A DNA stretch of 64,000 nt, from the NCBI RefSeq assembly GCF_963678845.1, contig NZ_OY787466.1:930001-994000 (forward strand), written 5' to 3'. A model generated the notes under the pieces. The model made no database searches and had not been told where the DNA came from. It worked only from the letters and a program-made list of their open reading frames with translations. This document shows positions 18,280 to 27,143 of this stretch, one piece after another. The first letter of the stretch is position 1, and each line of letters opens with the position of its first letter. The translations under genes and the position numbers were made by a program. Source of the stretch: an uncultured Bacteroides sp. Lineage in GTDB: Bacteria > Bacteroidota > Bacteroidia > Bacteroidales > Bacteroidaceae.

Positions 18280-18873
18280 CTAAAAATTAGATAAGAAGGC
18301 ATAGATTAACGAAGGCTTCAGTAATATAGGATAGATAATTCCAAAGACTGCACCATAAAAGTGAGCATTGTGATTAATGTTATCTCCTCCTTTTTTATTC
18401 ATATACTGACAATATACCAGATAAAGAGGACCAAATAAAATACCCGGTATAGGGATAATGGCGAATAAGAGTATTTTTCCGAACGGATTGAAGAATATAG
18501 AGGTGAACAACACTGCGGATATTGCTCCGGAAGCTCCGATGGATCTGTAATATGGGTCGTTCCGGCGTTTGATAAGGTCGTAAAGCGAAGCAACAATCAT
18601 CCCTCCGAAATAAAGTCCCAGATAGCCAATTGTGCCAAATCCTAAGAATTGAAAACCTTCTTCTATATAGGTGCCAAAAGACCAGAGAGTAAACATATTC
18701 ACAAAAAGGTGAGTGGTGTCGGCATGTATAAATCCGTGGGTAATCAATCGGTGCCATTCATTGTTCTTTATTGTCCGGTAAGGGGCAAAGGCCAGTTTTC
18801 CGAATAAATCCTGATTATTGAAACACATGTATGAGAGAACAACCGTGATAGCGATGATAATGTATGTAGCCAT
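18280..18873 (-). CDS. Rhomboid family intramembrane serine protease
   Basis: 197 aa, six hydrophobic segments. The catalytic dyad is visible: Ser in IGASGA (S115) and His in NAHFYG (H171). The HxxxN site is also present near H50-H55-N59. Cleaves membrane proteins within the bilayer; substrate unknown. It is divergent from the small secreted protein at 18943; a -7-like box TATCTTTG (minus, 18919-18926) lies between them. Confidence 0.9.
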   Translation of the reverse strand: MATYIIIAITVVLSYMCFNNQDLFGKLAFAPYRTIKNNEWHRLITHGFIHADTTHLFVNMFTLWSFGTYIEEGFQFLGFGTIGYLGLYFGGMIVASLYDLIKRRNDPYYRSIGASGAISAVLFTSIFFNPFGKILLFAIIPIPGILFGPLYLVYCQYMNKKGGDNINHNAHFYGAVFGIIYPILLKPSLIYAFLSNF

Positions 18874-18942
18874 TTCCTGTTTATTGAAATTAATATTATC
18901 TTTGAGCTTTTAAAGTCACAAAGATAGCAACTTTAACTATTA

Positions 18943-19455
18943 ATGAGTATGAAAGCAAAACTAATTTTGACAATAGTATTATCTCTGTTTTTTATCTCTT
19001 CTTTTGGACAAAATTCCGCTTGGGAAAAATGGAATTGGCTGATGGGTGAATGGAGAGGGGAGGGTGCAGGGCAACCGGGACAAGGCGGTGGTACTTTTTC
19101 TTTTTCTTTTAATCTGGACAAAAAAGTGATAGAAAGAAAAAGTCATTCAGAATATCCGGCAACTAATAATAAACCTCTGATAATTCATGATGACTTAATG
19201 TTTGTTTATTTAGATTTTGCTGGTAGTCCATCAAAAGCAATCTATTTCGATAACGAAGGACATACTATTAATTACACAATATCATATTCCAACAAATCAA
19301 TCATATTGACAAGTGAAAAGATTCCTAATGTTCCCATTTTTCGATTGGCATATACCTTACTTGACAATGGGAATGTGAATACAAAATTTGAAATGTCGAA
19401 GGATGGAGTAAAGTTTATGACTTATATTGAAGGTGAGAGCAAAAAGATAAAATAG
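18943..19455 (+). CDS. Small secreted protein, DUF6265/DUF1579-like
   Basis: 170 aa with a signal peptide (start at 18943; an ATG at 18949 is equally possible). After cleavage near SFGQ the mature part opens with WEKWNWLMGEWRGEG, the layout of small beta-barrel proteins annotated DUF6265 or DUF1579-like (lipocalin-like). No catalytic motif. Function unknown. The 3' end shares a 12-bp perfect hairpin with the convergent methyltransferase gene. Confidence 0.7.
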   Translation: MSMKAKLILTIVLSLFFISSFGQNSAWEKWNWLMGEWRGEGAGQPGQGGGTFSFSFNLDKKVIERKSHSEYPATNNKPLIIHDDLMFVYLDFAGSPSKAIYFDNEGHTINYTISYSNKSIILTSEKIPNVPIFRLAYTLLDNGNVNTKFEMSKDGVKFMTYIEGESKKIK

Positions 19456-19483
19456 TCATTGATGTTTTTATATCAATGACTAT
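19452..19483. terminator. Hairpin spanning both stop codons of two convergent genes
   Basis: Perfect 12-bp stem (ATAGTCATTGAT, 19452-19463; ATCAATGACTAT, 19472-19483) with an 8-nt loop; it includes the stop codon of the plus-strand gene and that of the minus-strand gene. It lacks a clear T run on either side, so its strength is uncertain. Confidence 0.6.
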
Positions 19484-20105
19484 CAGTTGGCTTTCTTGCA
19501 ATCATAAGAAATACGGGGTAATCCTTCGTCACATTTCCGCTTCCTTTTTTCATCACGAAGCATTGTTCTGTGGTAATATCAGTGAAACCTGCTTTCTCAA
19601 GGTTTTCCTTAAGCTGCTCAACATCAAAACCATTGTGTCCGTTGAAGCCTTCCCCGTGAAAAGATCCGTCTTCCTTATATAAATCAGCAATAGCCAGACA
19701 TCCTCCTGAGTTTAGCATATCATAAAATCGGCTGATAATCAGATTCGTATTGAGCACATGGTGCAACACCATTTGTGTATATATAAAGTCGAATGTCTCA
19801 GTCTTATATTCTGTCTCTTCAAGATTAAAAATTAACGGTTTTAAATTGGCCGATTTATTTTCGATCACCTTTTCCTGAAGAACTTTAACCATCTGTTGTG
19901 AGTTGTCCATTAAAGTAATCTCTGCAAGTTTATCCGATAGCATAAAACTTAATATACCGGTTCCTGCTCCATATTCCAACGCTTTAATTTTGTTATTTGC
20001 AGGAAGCATCTTTATAATTCTATCCGCTATTGCTTTTGAACGTTCCCAGTGAATAGACTCTTTATCCCAACCGCGAGCCTTGTCGTCAAATTCATTTGTA
20101 GCCAT
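19473..20105 (-). CDS. Class I SAM-dependent methyltransferase
   Basis: 210 aa. Motif I is LEYGAGTGILS, the ribose-binding acidic residue lies in LMDNSQQM, and FDFIYTQMVLHH and GGCLAIADLYKEDGSFH follow in the usual order. It is like the Methyltransf_11/25 group that acts on small molecules or quinones. Target unknown. Not similar enough to the methyltransferase at 10256 to be a recent copy. Convergent with the small secreted protein upstream. Confidence 0.82.
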   Translation of the reverse strand: MATNEFDDKARGWDKESIHWERSKAIADRIIKMLPANNKIKALEYGAGTGILSFMLSDKLAEITLMDNSQQMVKVLQEKVIENKSANLKPLIFNLEETEYKTETFDFIYTQMVLHHVLNTNLIISRFYDMLNSGGCLAIADLYKEDGSFHGEGFNGHNGFDVEQLKENLEKAGFTDITTEQCFVMKKGSGNVTKDYPVFLMIARKPTDSH

Positions 20106-20405
20106 GTCTTATTTGCCTTTTAGGGGTTGAAGATGCAATATTACAAAATAAAAGGTTATGATGTTGATTCTATTCTTAGCAATACTCTTTTTTTTAAGAA
20201 TCTTAGCAAATCATTAAACAAAAATTTGGTATAAAAGTATTATTTATCTTCATCTTTGGTTTATATAATTTAGCTTAATTCTTATATATCCTTCCAGATT
20301 GTCTTTTTGATTTTATAAAAACAGAAAAATTGTGTCTTATATTTAGTTTTTTAATGCTTAGATTTGCCAATCCCAAATAGTGGAGTATAAACTAGATTAA
20401 TACTA
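20106..20405. other. 300-bp intergenic stretch, nothing recognised
   Basis: AT-rich space between divergent genes; no strong promoter pair, hairpin, repeat or short gene was seen. Confidence 0.4.
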
Positions 20406-21641
20406 ATGTGGAAAATTAAGATGATACGGATTAATAAATTGTTATTTTTATGCATGTTTATGCTTTGTTTTATAACAGTTGTATCAGCCCAGAACAAAGT
20501 AAATAGTGCTGCTTTAAAGAAATCATTGACAGAAATATTGCATATTGTAAGTCAACGGAAAAATGTATATATAAACTTTAATCCTCAGATTACAAATAGA
20601 ATATTTCTTGAAGATTCATTTACTGGAAAAGATGCTCTCGCAAAATTAAATAAATCAATAGGTAGTTATGATTTAGAAATAAAAGGAACAAACAGCAGAT
20701 ATCTGTATGTCAGGCCTATAAAGAAATTTACATTGAAAGGATACTTGGTTGATGAAAAGTCAATGGCTTCAATACCTAATACAAAGGTTGCTCTTGCTGG
20801 ACAAACTTCTGTGAAAAGTGATCTTAATGGGAACTTTAGTTTTACCTTACGTAAAGGGGTTTACTTGATTAAGGTAAATGCAGATTCATATTATCCTAAA
20901 AACATGAAGATAGTAGTAAATGAATCTATGAATGTTACTGTTATGCTGAAAAAGAAAATAAAGAAGGCAATAGTAGTTACACCTATTAAAAATAAGGATA
21001 AGGCCTTTTCTGCAACCAAAGATAATAAGTCTGATCAGGTACTTGCAGACAGAAAGTTGACTCAATCGGAAACCATTAGTAATTCATCTGAAAAAAGCTC
21101 ATCAGATACAGTCTTGTTATTGCCAAAATATTTTTCAAAATATGCCTTGAAGACAAATATATTGCTTTGGGGAAGTGCTACTCCAAACGTGTCTATTGAG
21201 AGAAGACTTAATAAAAACGTGTCTGTAGATCTATTGCTGGCTGTGAAAAAAGTTACATCAGATTATGAAAGCCAATCATTATCTTATTTAATTCAACCAG
21301 AAATACGTTATTGGTTTTCAAACTGCTTTAATGGCTTTAATATAGGATATCACATGTATTATTCTAACTATGGCGCTGGAGATATTATATTCCCATTCCA
21401 GAGAAAAGGACTTCCTAATGATCAGCTTTATGAAGGATATTTATATGGTATGGGAGCTTCTGTGGGATATCAGAAAAGAATTAATAAGCATTTTGCTGTT
21501 GAAGGTGTTATAGGTACAGGATATATTCATCTTTCATATGATCAGATAACCTGGAATAGTTCATGGCATAATAAGAAGAGTCTGGATTATAATTATTGGG
21601 GACTTACAAAGGCTGCAGTAAATCTCGTCTATTTATTTTAG
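20406..21641 (+). CDS. DUF3575 outer-membrane protein with STN-like and carboxypeptidase-regulatory-like domains
   Basis: 411 aa; a second in-frame ATG at 20421 gives a cleaner signal peptide ending VVSAQ. After it come an STN-like domain (about residues 32-100: ILHIVSQRKNVYINF...), a carboxypeptidase-regulatory-like domain (FTLKGYLVDEK), a low-complexity linker, and a C-terminal DUF3575 beta-barrel-like domain (SIERRLNKNVSVDLL to the terminal LVYLF). The STN plus barrel order is unusual outside TonB receptors. STN domains contact anti-sigma factors, and a sigma/FecR pair lies 1 kb downstream, so a signalling link is possible but inferred. Confidence 0.75.
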   Translation: MWKIKMIRINKLLFLCMFMLCFITVVSAQNKVNSAALKKSLTEILHIVSQRKNVYINFNPQITNRIFLEDSFTGKDALAKLNKSIGSYDLEIKGTNSRYLYVRPIKKFTLKGYLVDEKSMASIPNTKVALAGQTSVKSDLNGNFSFTLRKGVYLIKVNADSYYPKNMKIVVNESMNVTVMLKKKIKKAIVVTPIKNKDKAFSATKDNKSDQVLADRKLTQSETISNSSEKSSSDTVLLLPKYFSKYALKTNILLWGSATPNVSIERRLNKNVSVDLLLAVKKVTSDYESQSLSYLIQPEIRYWFSNCFNGFNIGYHMYYSNYGAGDIIFPFQRKGLPNDQLYEGYLYGMGASVGYQKRINKHFAVEGVIGTGYIHLSYDQITWNSSWHNKKSLDYNYWGLTKAAVNLVYLF

Positions 21642-21796
21642 ATAATAGATTGTATTTAGGGGAGGTATTAATGCTTGTTTAACCCAGAATATATTTTTTT
21701 GAAAAGAAATCATTTTTTTCTCTTTTAGAACCAGTATAAATGGATTCTACTATTGTCATATAAGTGAAATGATGATTTTGATTAAAAAGATGTATT

Positions 21797-22621
21797 ATGG
21801 ATTTAATTGTTAGTTCTGCTCCTATTGTGCATAAAAATGTACAAGAGAATAATTTGATAGAAATAAATATGGGAGATAATAGTGCTATCTTATTTGTTCT
21901 ATCTGGTAGAGTTTCTGTATCTGGAATAGATTTTGAGCAAAAGATGATCTTATCTAACGAGATGCTTTTTTTATCTCCAGGGATTCATTATGAAGTGTTG
22001 GCCATGGATTCTTCAATTCTTGCTAAGTATGAAATTAATCGGAATGTATTAATGAAGATGGGACAATTTCTGACTCCGTTTATTGAAGAAAAACATTTTG
22101 ATAATCAATTGAAAGTAACGTTGCCAATAAAATATAGTTTAATGCGTTTTTTAGAGTTTTTTCGGCAATACGATTTGAATAAGCAGGAATTGAATGAGTG
22201 GTGCCATGATGGTTTACTCTTGATGTTGAAGAATTCTTATTCTAAAATGGAGTTAGCCGCTTTATTTTTTCCTGTATTGGGCGAAAATATGAATTTTAAA
22301 GATTTTGTTTATGCCAATTACAATTCGGTAAGAAGCTTACAAGAATTTGCTGATTTAGCAAAATGTAGTTTAAGTGCTTTTTGCAAGGAATTCAAAACTA
22401 ATTTTGGAGAGTCTGCCTATCAATGGATGTTGAAACGTAAATCAAAATATGTGTTGCGTGATATAATTTCCACCTCCATACCGTTTCAAGAGTTGGCTTA
22501 TAAATATCAGTTTTCATCTCAGGCACACTTTACGAAATTTTGTAAACAAAGATATAATATGACTCCAAAAGATTTAAGAAGCAATTCCAGAAATTGCAGC
22601 TTTCAGAATTTGGTACATTAA
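21797..22621 (+). CDS. AraC-family transcriptional regulator
   Basis: 274 aa. N-terminal half is a cupin-like sensing domain (ILFVLSGRVSVSG, then MLFLSPGIHYEV). The C-terminal 100 residues contain the two helix-turn-helix motifs of AraC: SLQEFADLAKCSLSAFCKEF and FQELAYKYQFSSQAHFTKF, closing with TPKDLR. The ECF sigma gene starts 18 bp after its stop, so AraC, sigma, FecR and DUF4382 may share one transcript. Confidence 0.9.
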   Translation: MDLIVSSAPIVHKNVQENNLIEINMGDNSAILFVLSGRVSVSGIDFEQKMILSNEMLFLSPGIHYEVLAMDSSILAKYEINRNVLMKMGQFLTPFIEEKHFDNQLKVTLPIKYSLMRFLEFFRQYDLNKQELNEWCHDGLLLMLKNSYSKMELAALFFPVLGENMNFKDFVYANYNSVRSLQEFADLAKCSLSAFCKEFKTNFGESAYQWMLKRKSKYVLRDIISTSIPFQELAYKYQFSSQAHFTKFCKQRYNMTPKDLRSNSRNCSFQNLVH

Positions 22622-22639
22622 AAATGAAAAGTATAATTT

Positions 22640-23197
22640 ATGCAGATATCTTGGAATAAATTGAAGGATTGTGATGAGCAGGAATGGAAAAATCTGTTTC
22701 GGCAACATGCAGAATTCCTTTATGCATATGGGATGAAACTTGCTCATGATGAAGATTTGGTTAAAGATTCTATTCAGGAGCTTTTTATTACGATTTATGA
22801 GAAACGGAATTCATTAAGTGAACCTACTTATATGAGGGCGTATCTTTGTTCTAGCTTAAGAAATAGATTAATTAATGTTTTGAAAAAGGACTCACCGGTT
22901 TCATTAGATGATACTGATTATGCCTTTACATTATCTATTGATGATGGGAGTGCAGATGAAGAAGAAAAACAATACAGAAAGGTTCAGAACTTACTTAATA
23001 AATTGACTAACAGACAAAGAGAAGTGATTTATCTTAAGTATTTCAAAGGACTTTCTAATGAGGAAATAGCTTATACTCTGAGTATAAATAAACAGTCTGT
23101 GGCAAATCTTCTTTCTGAAGCTATTAGGCAAATGAAAAAGGATATTACTTTTATTTTCTTTCTATTGCTTGTTTTACGGAGATTTTTAGGATTATGA
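22640..23197 (+). CDS. ECF-type RNA polymerase sigma factor
   Basis: 185 aa, full-length ECF sigma factor. Region 2 includes KDSIQELFITIYEKR and region 4 is seen at LTNRQREVIYLKYFKGLSNEEIAY. The last 20 residues are strongly hydrophobic (ITFIFFLLLVLRRFLGL), a tail common in Bacteroides ECF factors that may hold it at the membrane. Its stop overlaps the start of the FecR gene by 4 bp, so the pair is translationally coupled. Target promoters are unknown; the haem-precursor operon at 25058 is a natural candidate. Confidence 0.92.
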   Translation: MQISWNKLKDCDEQEWKNLFRQHAEFLYAYGMKLAHDEDLVKDSIQELFITIYEKRNSLSEPTYMRAYLCSSLRNRLINVLKKDSPVSLDDTDYAFTLSIDDGSADEEEKQYRKVQNLLNKLTNRQREVIYLKYFKGLSNEEIAYTLSINKQSVANLLSEAIRQMKKDITFIFFLLLVLRRFLGL

Positions 23198-24075
23198 AAA
23201 AAACGGATTTGATAAGTATACTTGAAAAGATGACCTTAAGTGAAGGTAATATTCTTTCTACAGAGGAAGAGGTACATTTGAAAGAGGCTTTTTCTGTGAT
23301 TCCTCTTCTTGATGAAAAGCCTGCTGATGATTTTCTTGATGAAATGGAAACTGTTTTGTTTAGCAAGAAAATTATATTTGAAAAACAATTAAAAAGAATA
23401 ATTCCGTGGAAGAAATATACTTCTATTGCAGCATTATTTGCTATTATATTAAGCGCAGGATTGTGGATCTATAGTCAGAACATGAGTTTTGAAACAAGGC
23501 AAAAAGAACAACTTGCTTTTAAGTTGCCGGATAATTCAGAAGTTAGACTAAACGAAAACAGTTCTATTTCGTATAATAAGTTCTTTTTCTATTTTAATAG
23601 GAATATTGAAATGAGAGGTGAAGCATACTTCATTGTAACGAAAGGGAAGAAATTTTCGGTGCTAACTTCTATGCATAAGATTTCTGTATTGGGAACCAGA
23701 TTTGATGTTTATGAAAAAGATACTTTTAATGTGGTGTGTTATGAAGGTAAAGTTCTAGTAGAAAAACGTGACTCAAACCAAAAGAAAGTATTGACTAAGG
23801 GGAGAAGTGTTGATTCTGATTCAATAATAAAAGAAAGTCAACCTCAATGGGTTAACCATAAGTATGTTTTTAATAATTCCTCTCTTTATGATGTAATAAG
23901 TGCAATTGAAAAAGAATATGGAATTTCTATTCTGAACAAAGAAATTTGCCAAGGGCTAGTCTTTACGGGCTATTTCCCTATAAATGACTTAAATATGGCT
24001 TTGGAAATTGTTCTGGGACCTTATAATATGAATGGGGAACAGGTTAGTCCGAAGTGTTATAAACTAAACAAGTAA
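23194..24075 (+). CDS. FecR-family anti-sigma factor
   Basis: 293 aa: cytoplasmic anti-sigma part (about 1-70), one membrane helix (around TSIAALFAIILSAGLWIY), a FecR domain (KLPDNSEVRLNENSSISY, EMRGEAYFIV, LGTRFDVY) and the C-terminal DUF4974 STN-like domain of Bacteroidetes (LYDVISAIEKEYGISI, VFTGYFPINDL). It keeps the ECF sigma factor inactive until a TonB receptor signals. No receptor with an STN domain follows directly: the downstream receptor at 25058 lacks one, while the upstream DUF3575 protein has one. Confidence 0.93.
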   Translation: MKKTDLISILEKMTLSEGNILSTEEEVHLKEAFSVIPLLDEKPADDFLDEMETVLFSKKIIFEKQLKRIIPWKKYTSIAALFAIILSAGLWIYSQNMSFETRQKEQLAFKLPDNSEVRLNENSSISYNKFFFYFNRNIEMRGEAYFIVTKGKKFSVLTSMHKISVLGTRFDVYEKDTFNVVCYEGKVLVEKRDSNQKKVLTKGRSVDSDSIIKESQPQWVNHKYVFNNSSLYDVISAIEKEYGISILNKEICQGLVFTGYFPINDLNMALEIVLGPYNMNGEQVSPKCYKLNK

Positions 24076-24102
24076 TTATAAAACTATTCAAATTTTTGTG
24101 CT

Positions 24103-24894
24103 ATGAAAAAAGTTAAATTGTTATTATTGACCTTATTAATGGTTGGAACAGGGATGCTATTTGATTCTTGTAGCAATGATAATTCTGCAGGAGGATCTTC
24201 TAAGGTAAGCTTTTATCTCACTGATGCTCCTTCTCTGCAAGGATATAAAGCTGTAAATGTTGATGTGAAGGAAATAAAGTATATCATTAATGATGGCGGA
24301 GAAGTTAATTTACCTGTTACTCCGGCTATTTATAATTTGCTGGATTTGAAAAATGGAAAGGATACTTTATTGTCTAAGATTGTTCTGAATGAAGGAGAAC
24401 ATATTTCTCAGGTAAGACTTGTGTTGGGAGATAATAACTCTATTGTTTTGAAAGACGGAACTATAAAACCTATAGATACCCCTAGTGCTCAGACTTCAGG
24501 GTTAAAAGTGAATATTCAGGAGAGTATTACTACCAGTAGCGGATATTCTGTAATGATTGATTTTGACGCAGAAAAGTCTATTGTTCGTAAAGGTAATGGT
24601 GGCTATTCTTTGAAACCTGTAATCAGAGGATATGTTGTGGAAAACACATCTGCAATTTCTGGTTATATTTTGCCAAAAGAAATTCCATTCAAGGTCTTTA
24701 CTTTAGTTGGAACTGATTCAATTATAACTCTTTCAGACTCAGCCAGAAATAATTTCTTTATGTTACATGGTCTGAAGTCTGGTAATTATACTGTATCATT
24801 CCAGGATCCAACATCGCTTGCTATATTGAAAACTCTTTCTGTAACTGTGTTTGGTGGTGATAATAAGGATTTAGGCACTGTAACAGTAAAATAA
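24103..24894 (+). CDS. DUF4382 lipoprotein
   Basis: 263 aa; lipoprotein signal ending MLFDSC (Cys about residue 23). The DUF4382 core is recognisable at KVSFYLTDAPSLQGYKAVNVDV and YNLLDLKNG, where it continues with KIVLNEGEHISQVRLVL. A C-terminal carboxypeptidase-regulatory-like segment (AISGYILP... GNYTVSFQDP) follows. Function unknown; in Bacteroidetes this family occurs near surface receptor genes. It ends in a strong terminator before the haem operon, so it is the last gene of the regulatory run. Confidence 0.85.
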   Translation: MKKVKLLLLTLLMVGTGMLFDSCSNDNSAGGSSKVSFYLTDAPSLQGYKAVNVDVKEIKYIINDGGEVNLPVTPAIYNLLDLKNGKDTLLSKIVLNEGEHISQVRLVLGDNNSIVLKDGTIKPIDTPSAQTSGLKVNIQESITTSSGYSVMIDFDAEKSIVRKGNGGYSLKPVIRGYVVENTSAISGYILPKEIPFKVFTLVGTDSIITLSDSARNNFFMLHGLKSGNYTVSFQDPTSLAILKTLSVTVFGGDNKDLGTVTVK

Positions 24895-24922
24895 TCTCAA
24901 TAAACTAAAAACTGGCTATGAT

Positions 24923-24956
24923 AAAGTCGGCTGGAAGTACTTTCAGCCGACTTTTT
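24923..24956 (+). terminator. Intrinsic terminator after the DUF4382 gene
   Basis: 11-bp perfect stem (AAAGTCGGCTG, 24923-24933; CAGCCGACTTT, 24944-24954) ending in T5. Separates the regulatory run from the receptor operon. Confidence 0.88.
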
Positions 24957-25002
24957 ACATAGATAAAAGATCCTTTAACAATCTAAATCCTAATTAATGA
25001 GG

Positions 25003-25034
25003 ATTGCTTAAGTCCATGGAAAGCAGTACCTTTG
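25003..25034 (+). promoter_or_regulatory. Promoter of the TonB receptor-permease-hemN-hemY operon
   Basis: -33 ATTG (25003-25006), 20-bp spacer, -7 TACCTTTG (25027-25034), followed by GC. It resembles a housekeeping promoter; the ECF sigma factor next door may act at another site. Confidence 0.7.
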
Positions 25035-25057
25035 CGGAAAATTAATTTAGAGTCAAA

Positions 25058-27133
25058 ATGTATAAGTCAGCGCTTTTATTCTCTTTTTTGTTTCTTTGTC
25101 AGAATGCACAATCAAAGCCCATTGAGAATGATACACTAAGTAAGCCTCATATTATTTTAGATGAAGTAGTGGTTACTTCTTATAAAGAAAAGAAGAATAT
25201 CCGCGAAATTCCTGCCTCTGTGTCATTGATTCCTCTGAGTGAAATTCGGAATATGAATATTTTAGGAATGAAAGATATCAGCTCAGCTATACCGAATCTA
25301 TTTATTCCAGACTATGGCTCTAAGTTAACTTCACCTGTTTATATCCGTGGTATTGGGTCCAAAATAAATGCTCCTTCAGTAGGATTGTATGTGGATGGAG
25401 TTCCCTTTTTTGATAAATCTGTTTTTGATTTTGACATGAACGAAGTGGATCGGATAGAAGTGCTTCGAGGACCACAAGGAACTCTTTACGGACGTAACAC
25501 AATGGGAGGAATTATTAATGTATATACCAAGAATCCTTTGGCATATAATGGAGGCACATTGAGTGCAACTGTTGCTAATTATGGACAGACACAATTCTCA
25601 GGATCATATTATGGGAAATTATCTGATTCATTCGGCTATTCTCTATCCGGAAATTACAAGCACTCTGATGGATTCTTTAAAAATGACTATACTAGTAGCG
25701 AAGCAGATAATTTGAACGCTGCTTCTGGAAAATTGAAATTATATTGGAGAAAGAGTGCCCGCTTCAACGCGAACTTACTTGTGAATTATGATAATTCAGA
25801 TCAGGGAGGTTACCCTTATGCTTTGATAGATAAGACAACCGGAAAGGTTGGGAATGTGAATTATAATGATTATAGTTCCTATCGTCGTGGAGTGTTGACC
25901 AGTGGGCTGACTATGAATTATTCTTTTGATCACTTCTTGCTGAAGTCGGTTACCGGATACCAGTACTTTGATGACAGACAAGCCATTGATCAGGATTTTA
26001 CTCCTAAGGAAGTTTATTTTGTGACTCAGAAACAACGTCAGCACATGATTTCACAGGAATTGGAAATGAGATCTTTGGGAGATAAGCGTTACTCTTGGTT
26101 GAATGGTTTCTTTGCATTTCACCAAGGTACCACAAATTCCATTAATGTAAAGTCGGCAGCACCAACAGTGAAAGATTATGATGCACCAACAGATGGCTTT
26201 GCTTTTTATCACCAATCTACGTTGAAAAATCTTCTTTTTAAGAAACTATCTGCAACAGCGGGCCTTCGTTTTGACTACGAAAAAGCCAAGCAGGACTATA
26301 ATTATGCAAAAATTGTATCGGGAGCAATACAGCCTGTACAGGCTCTTAATACAAATCTTGAATTTACACAACTAACTCCAAAGTTTTCTTTGCAATATCA
26401 GTTTACTCCTGTTAATATGGTTTACGCCACTGTAACCAGAGGTTATAAAACCGGAGGATTTAATACGTCTTTTGATGTGGCTGAAGAGCAGACTTTCAAG
26501 CCTGAATATAGTTGGAACTATGAGGTGGGAGGAAAGTTCTCTTGTTTTGGCGACAGACTGAAAGGTGATTTGTCTCTTTTCTATATTGACTGGGACAATC
26601 AACAAATTTCTCAACCTGTAACATCTGCAGGCAAAGTCATCGGCTCTATGCTTAGAAATGCCGGAAAGTCATACAGCAAAGGAGTGGAACTTTCTATGCA
26701 AGGAAGGATATACAAAGGGCTGAACTTACAGATAAGTTATGGCTATACAGAAGCAAAATTCAGATCTTATCAATATGGCAGTGCTGACTATTCCGGAAAT
26801 TTTATTCCTTATATTCCCGGACAAACAGTGATGCTAGGAGGTGACTATACATTGAATCTTCATTCAAAATATGTAGATAGATTGATGTTTTCCACGCAAT
26901 ATATAGGTACTGGCAAGCTTTATTGGAACGAAACAAATGCAGCAAGTCAAGGTTATTATGGAATTCTTAATGGAAAAGTATCTGCGCATAAAGGTAATCT
27001 GACAGTTGATTTGTGGACAAAAAATGCAACATCACAGAAATATACAGCTTTTTACTTTGAGATGACTGGGAATTCTTTTGGACAGAAAGGCAGACCAATG
27101 ACATTTGGTACCACTGTAACCTTTACTTTATAA
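25058..27133 (+). CDS. TonB-dependent receptor, probable porphyrin or haem-precursor receptor
   Basis: 691 aa. Signal peptide (residues about 1-19), TonB-box-like stretch IILDEVVVTSYKEK, plug domain (NIREIPASVSLIP; VRGPQGTLYGRNTMGG-type end of plug written here as LRGPQGTLYGRNTMGG) and a barrel closing in FGTTVTFTL. No STN and no SusC-type N-terminal extension, so it is of the FecA/BtuB-like size class. It leads a tight operon (permease 10 bp downstream, then hemN, hemY); this context points to a tetrapyrrole or its precursor as ligand. The ligand is inferred from context only. Confidence 0.9.
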   Translation: MYKSALLFSFLFLCQNAQSKPIENDTLSKPHIILDEVVVTSYKEKKNIREIPASVSLIPLSEIRNMNILGMKDISSAIPNLFIPDYGSKLTSPVYIRGIGSKINAPSVGLYVDGVPFFDKSVFDFDMNEVDRIEVLRGPQGTLYGRNTMGGIINVYTKNPLAYNGGTLSATVANYGQTQFSGSYYGKLSDSFGYSLSGNYKHSDGFFKNDYTSSEADNLNAASGKLKLYWRKSARFNANLLVNYDNSDQGGYPYALIDKTTGKVGNVNYNDYSSYRRGVLTSGLTMNYSFDHFLLKSVTGYQYFDDRQAIDQDFTPKEVYFVTQKQRQHMISQELEMRSLGDKRYSWLNGFFAFHQGTTNSINVKSAAPTVKDYDAPTDGFAFYHQSTLKNLLFKKLSATAGLRFDYEKAKQDYNYAKIVSGAIQPVQALNTNLEFTQLTPKFSLQYQFTPVNMVYATVTRGYKTGGFNTSFDVAEEQTFKPEYSWNYEVGGKFSCFGDRLKGDLSLFYIDWDNQQISQPVTSAGKVIGSMLRNAGKSYSKGVELSMQGRIYKGLNLQISYGYTEAKFRSYQYGSADYSGNFIPYIPGQTVMLGGDYTLNLHSKYVDRLMFSTQYIGTGKLYWNETNAASQGYYGILNGKVSAHKGNLTVDLWTKNATSQKYTAFYFEMTGNSFGQKGRPMTFGTTVTFTL

Positions 27134-27143
27134 CAAGAACGGA

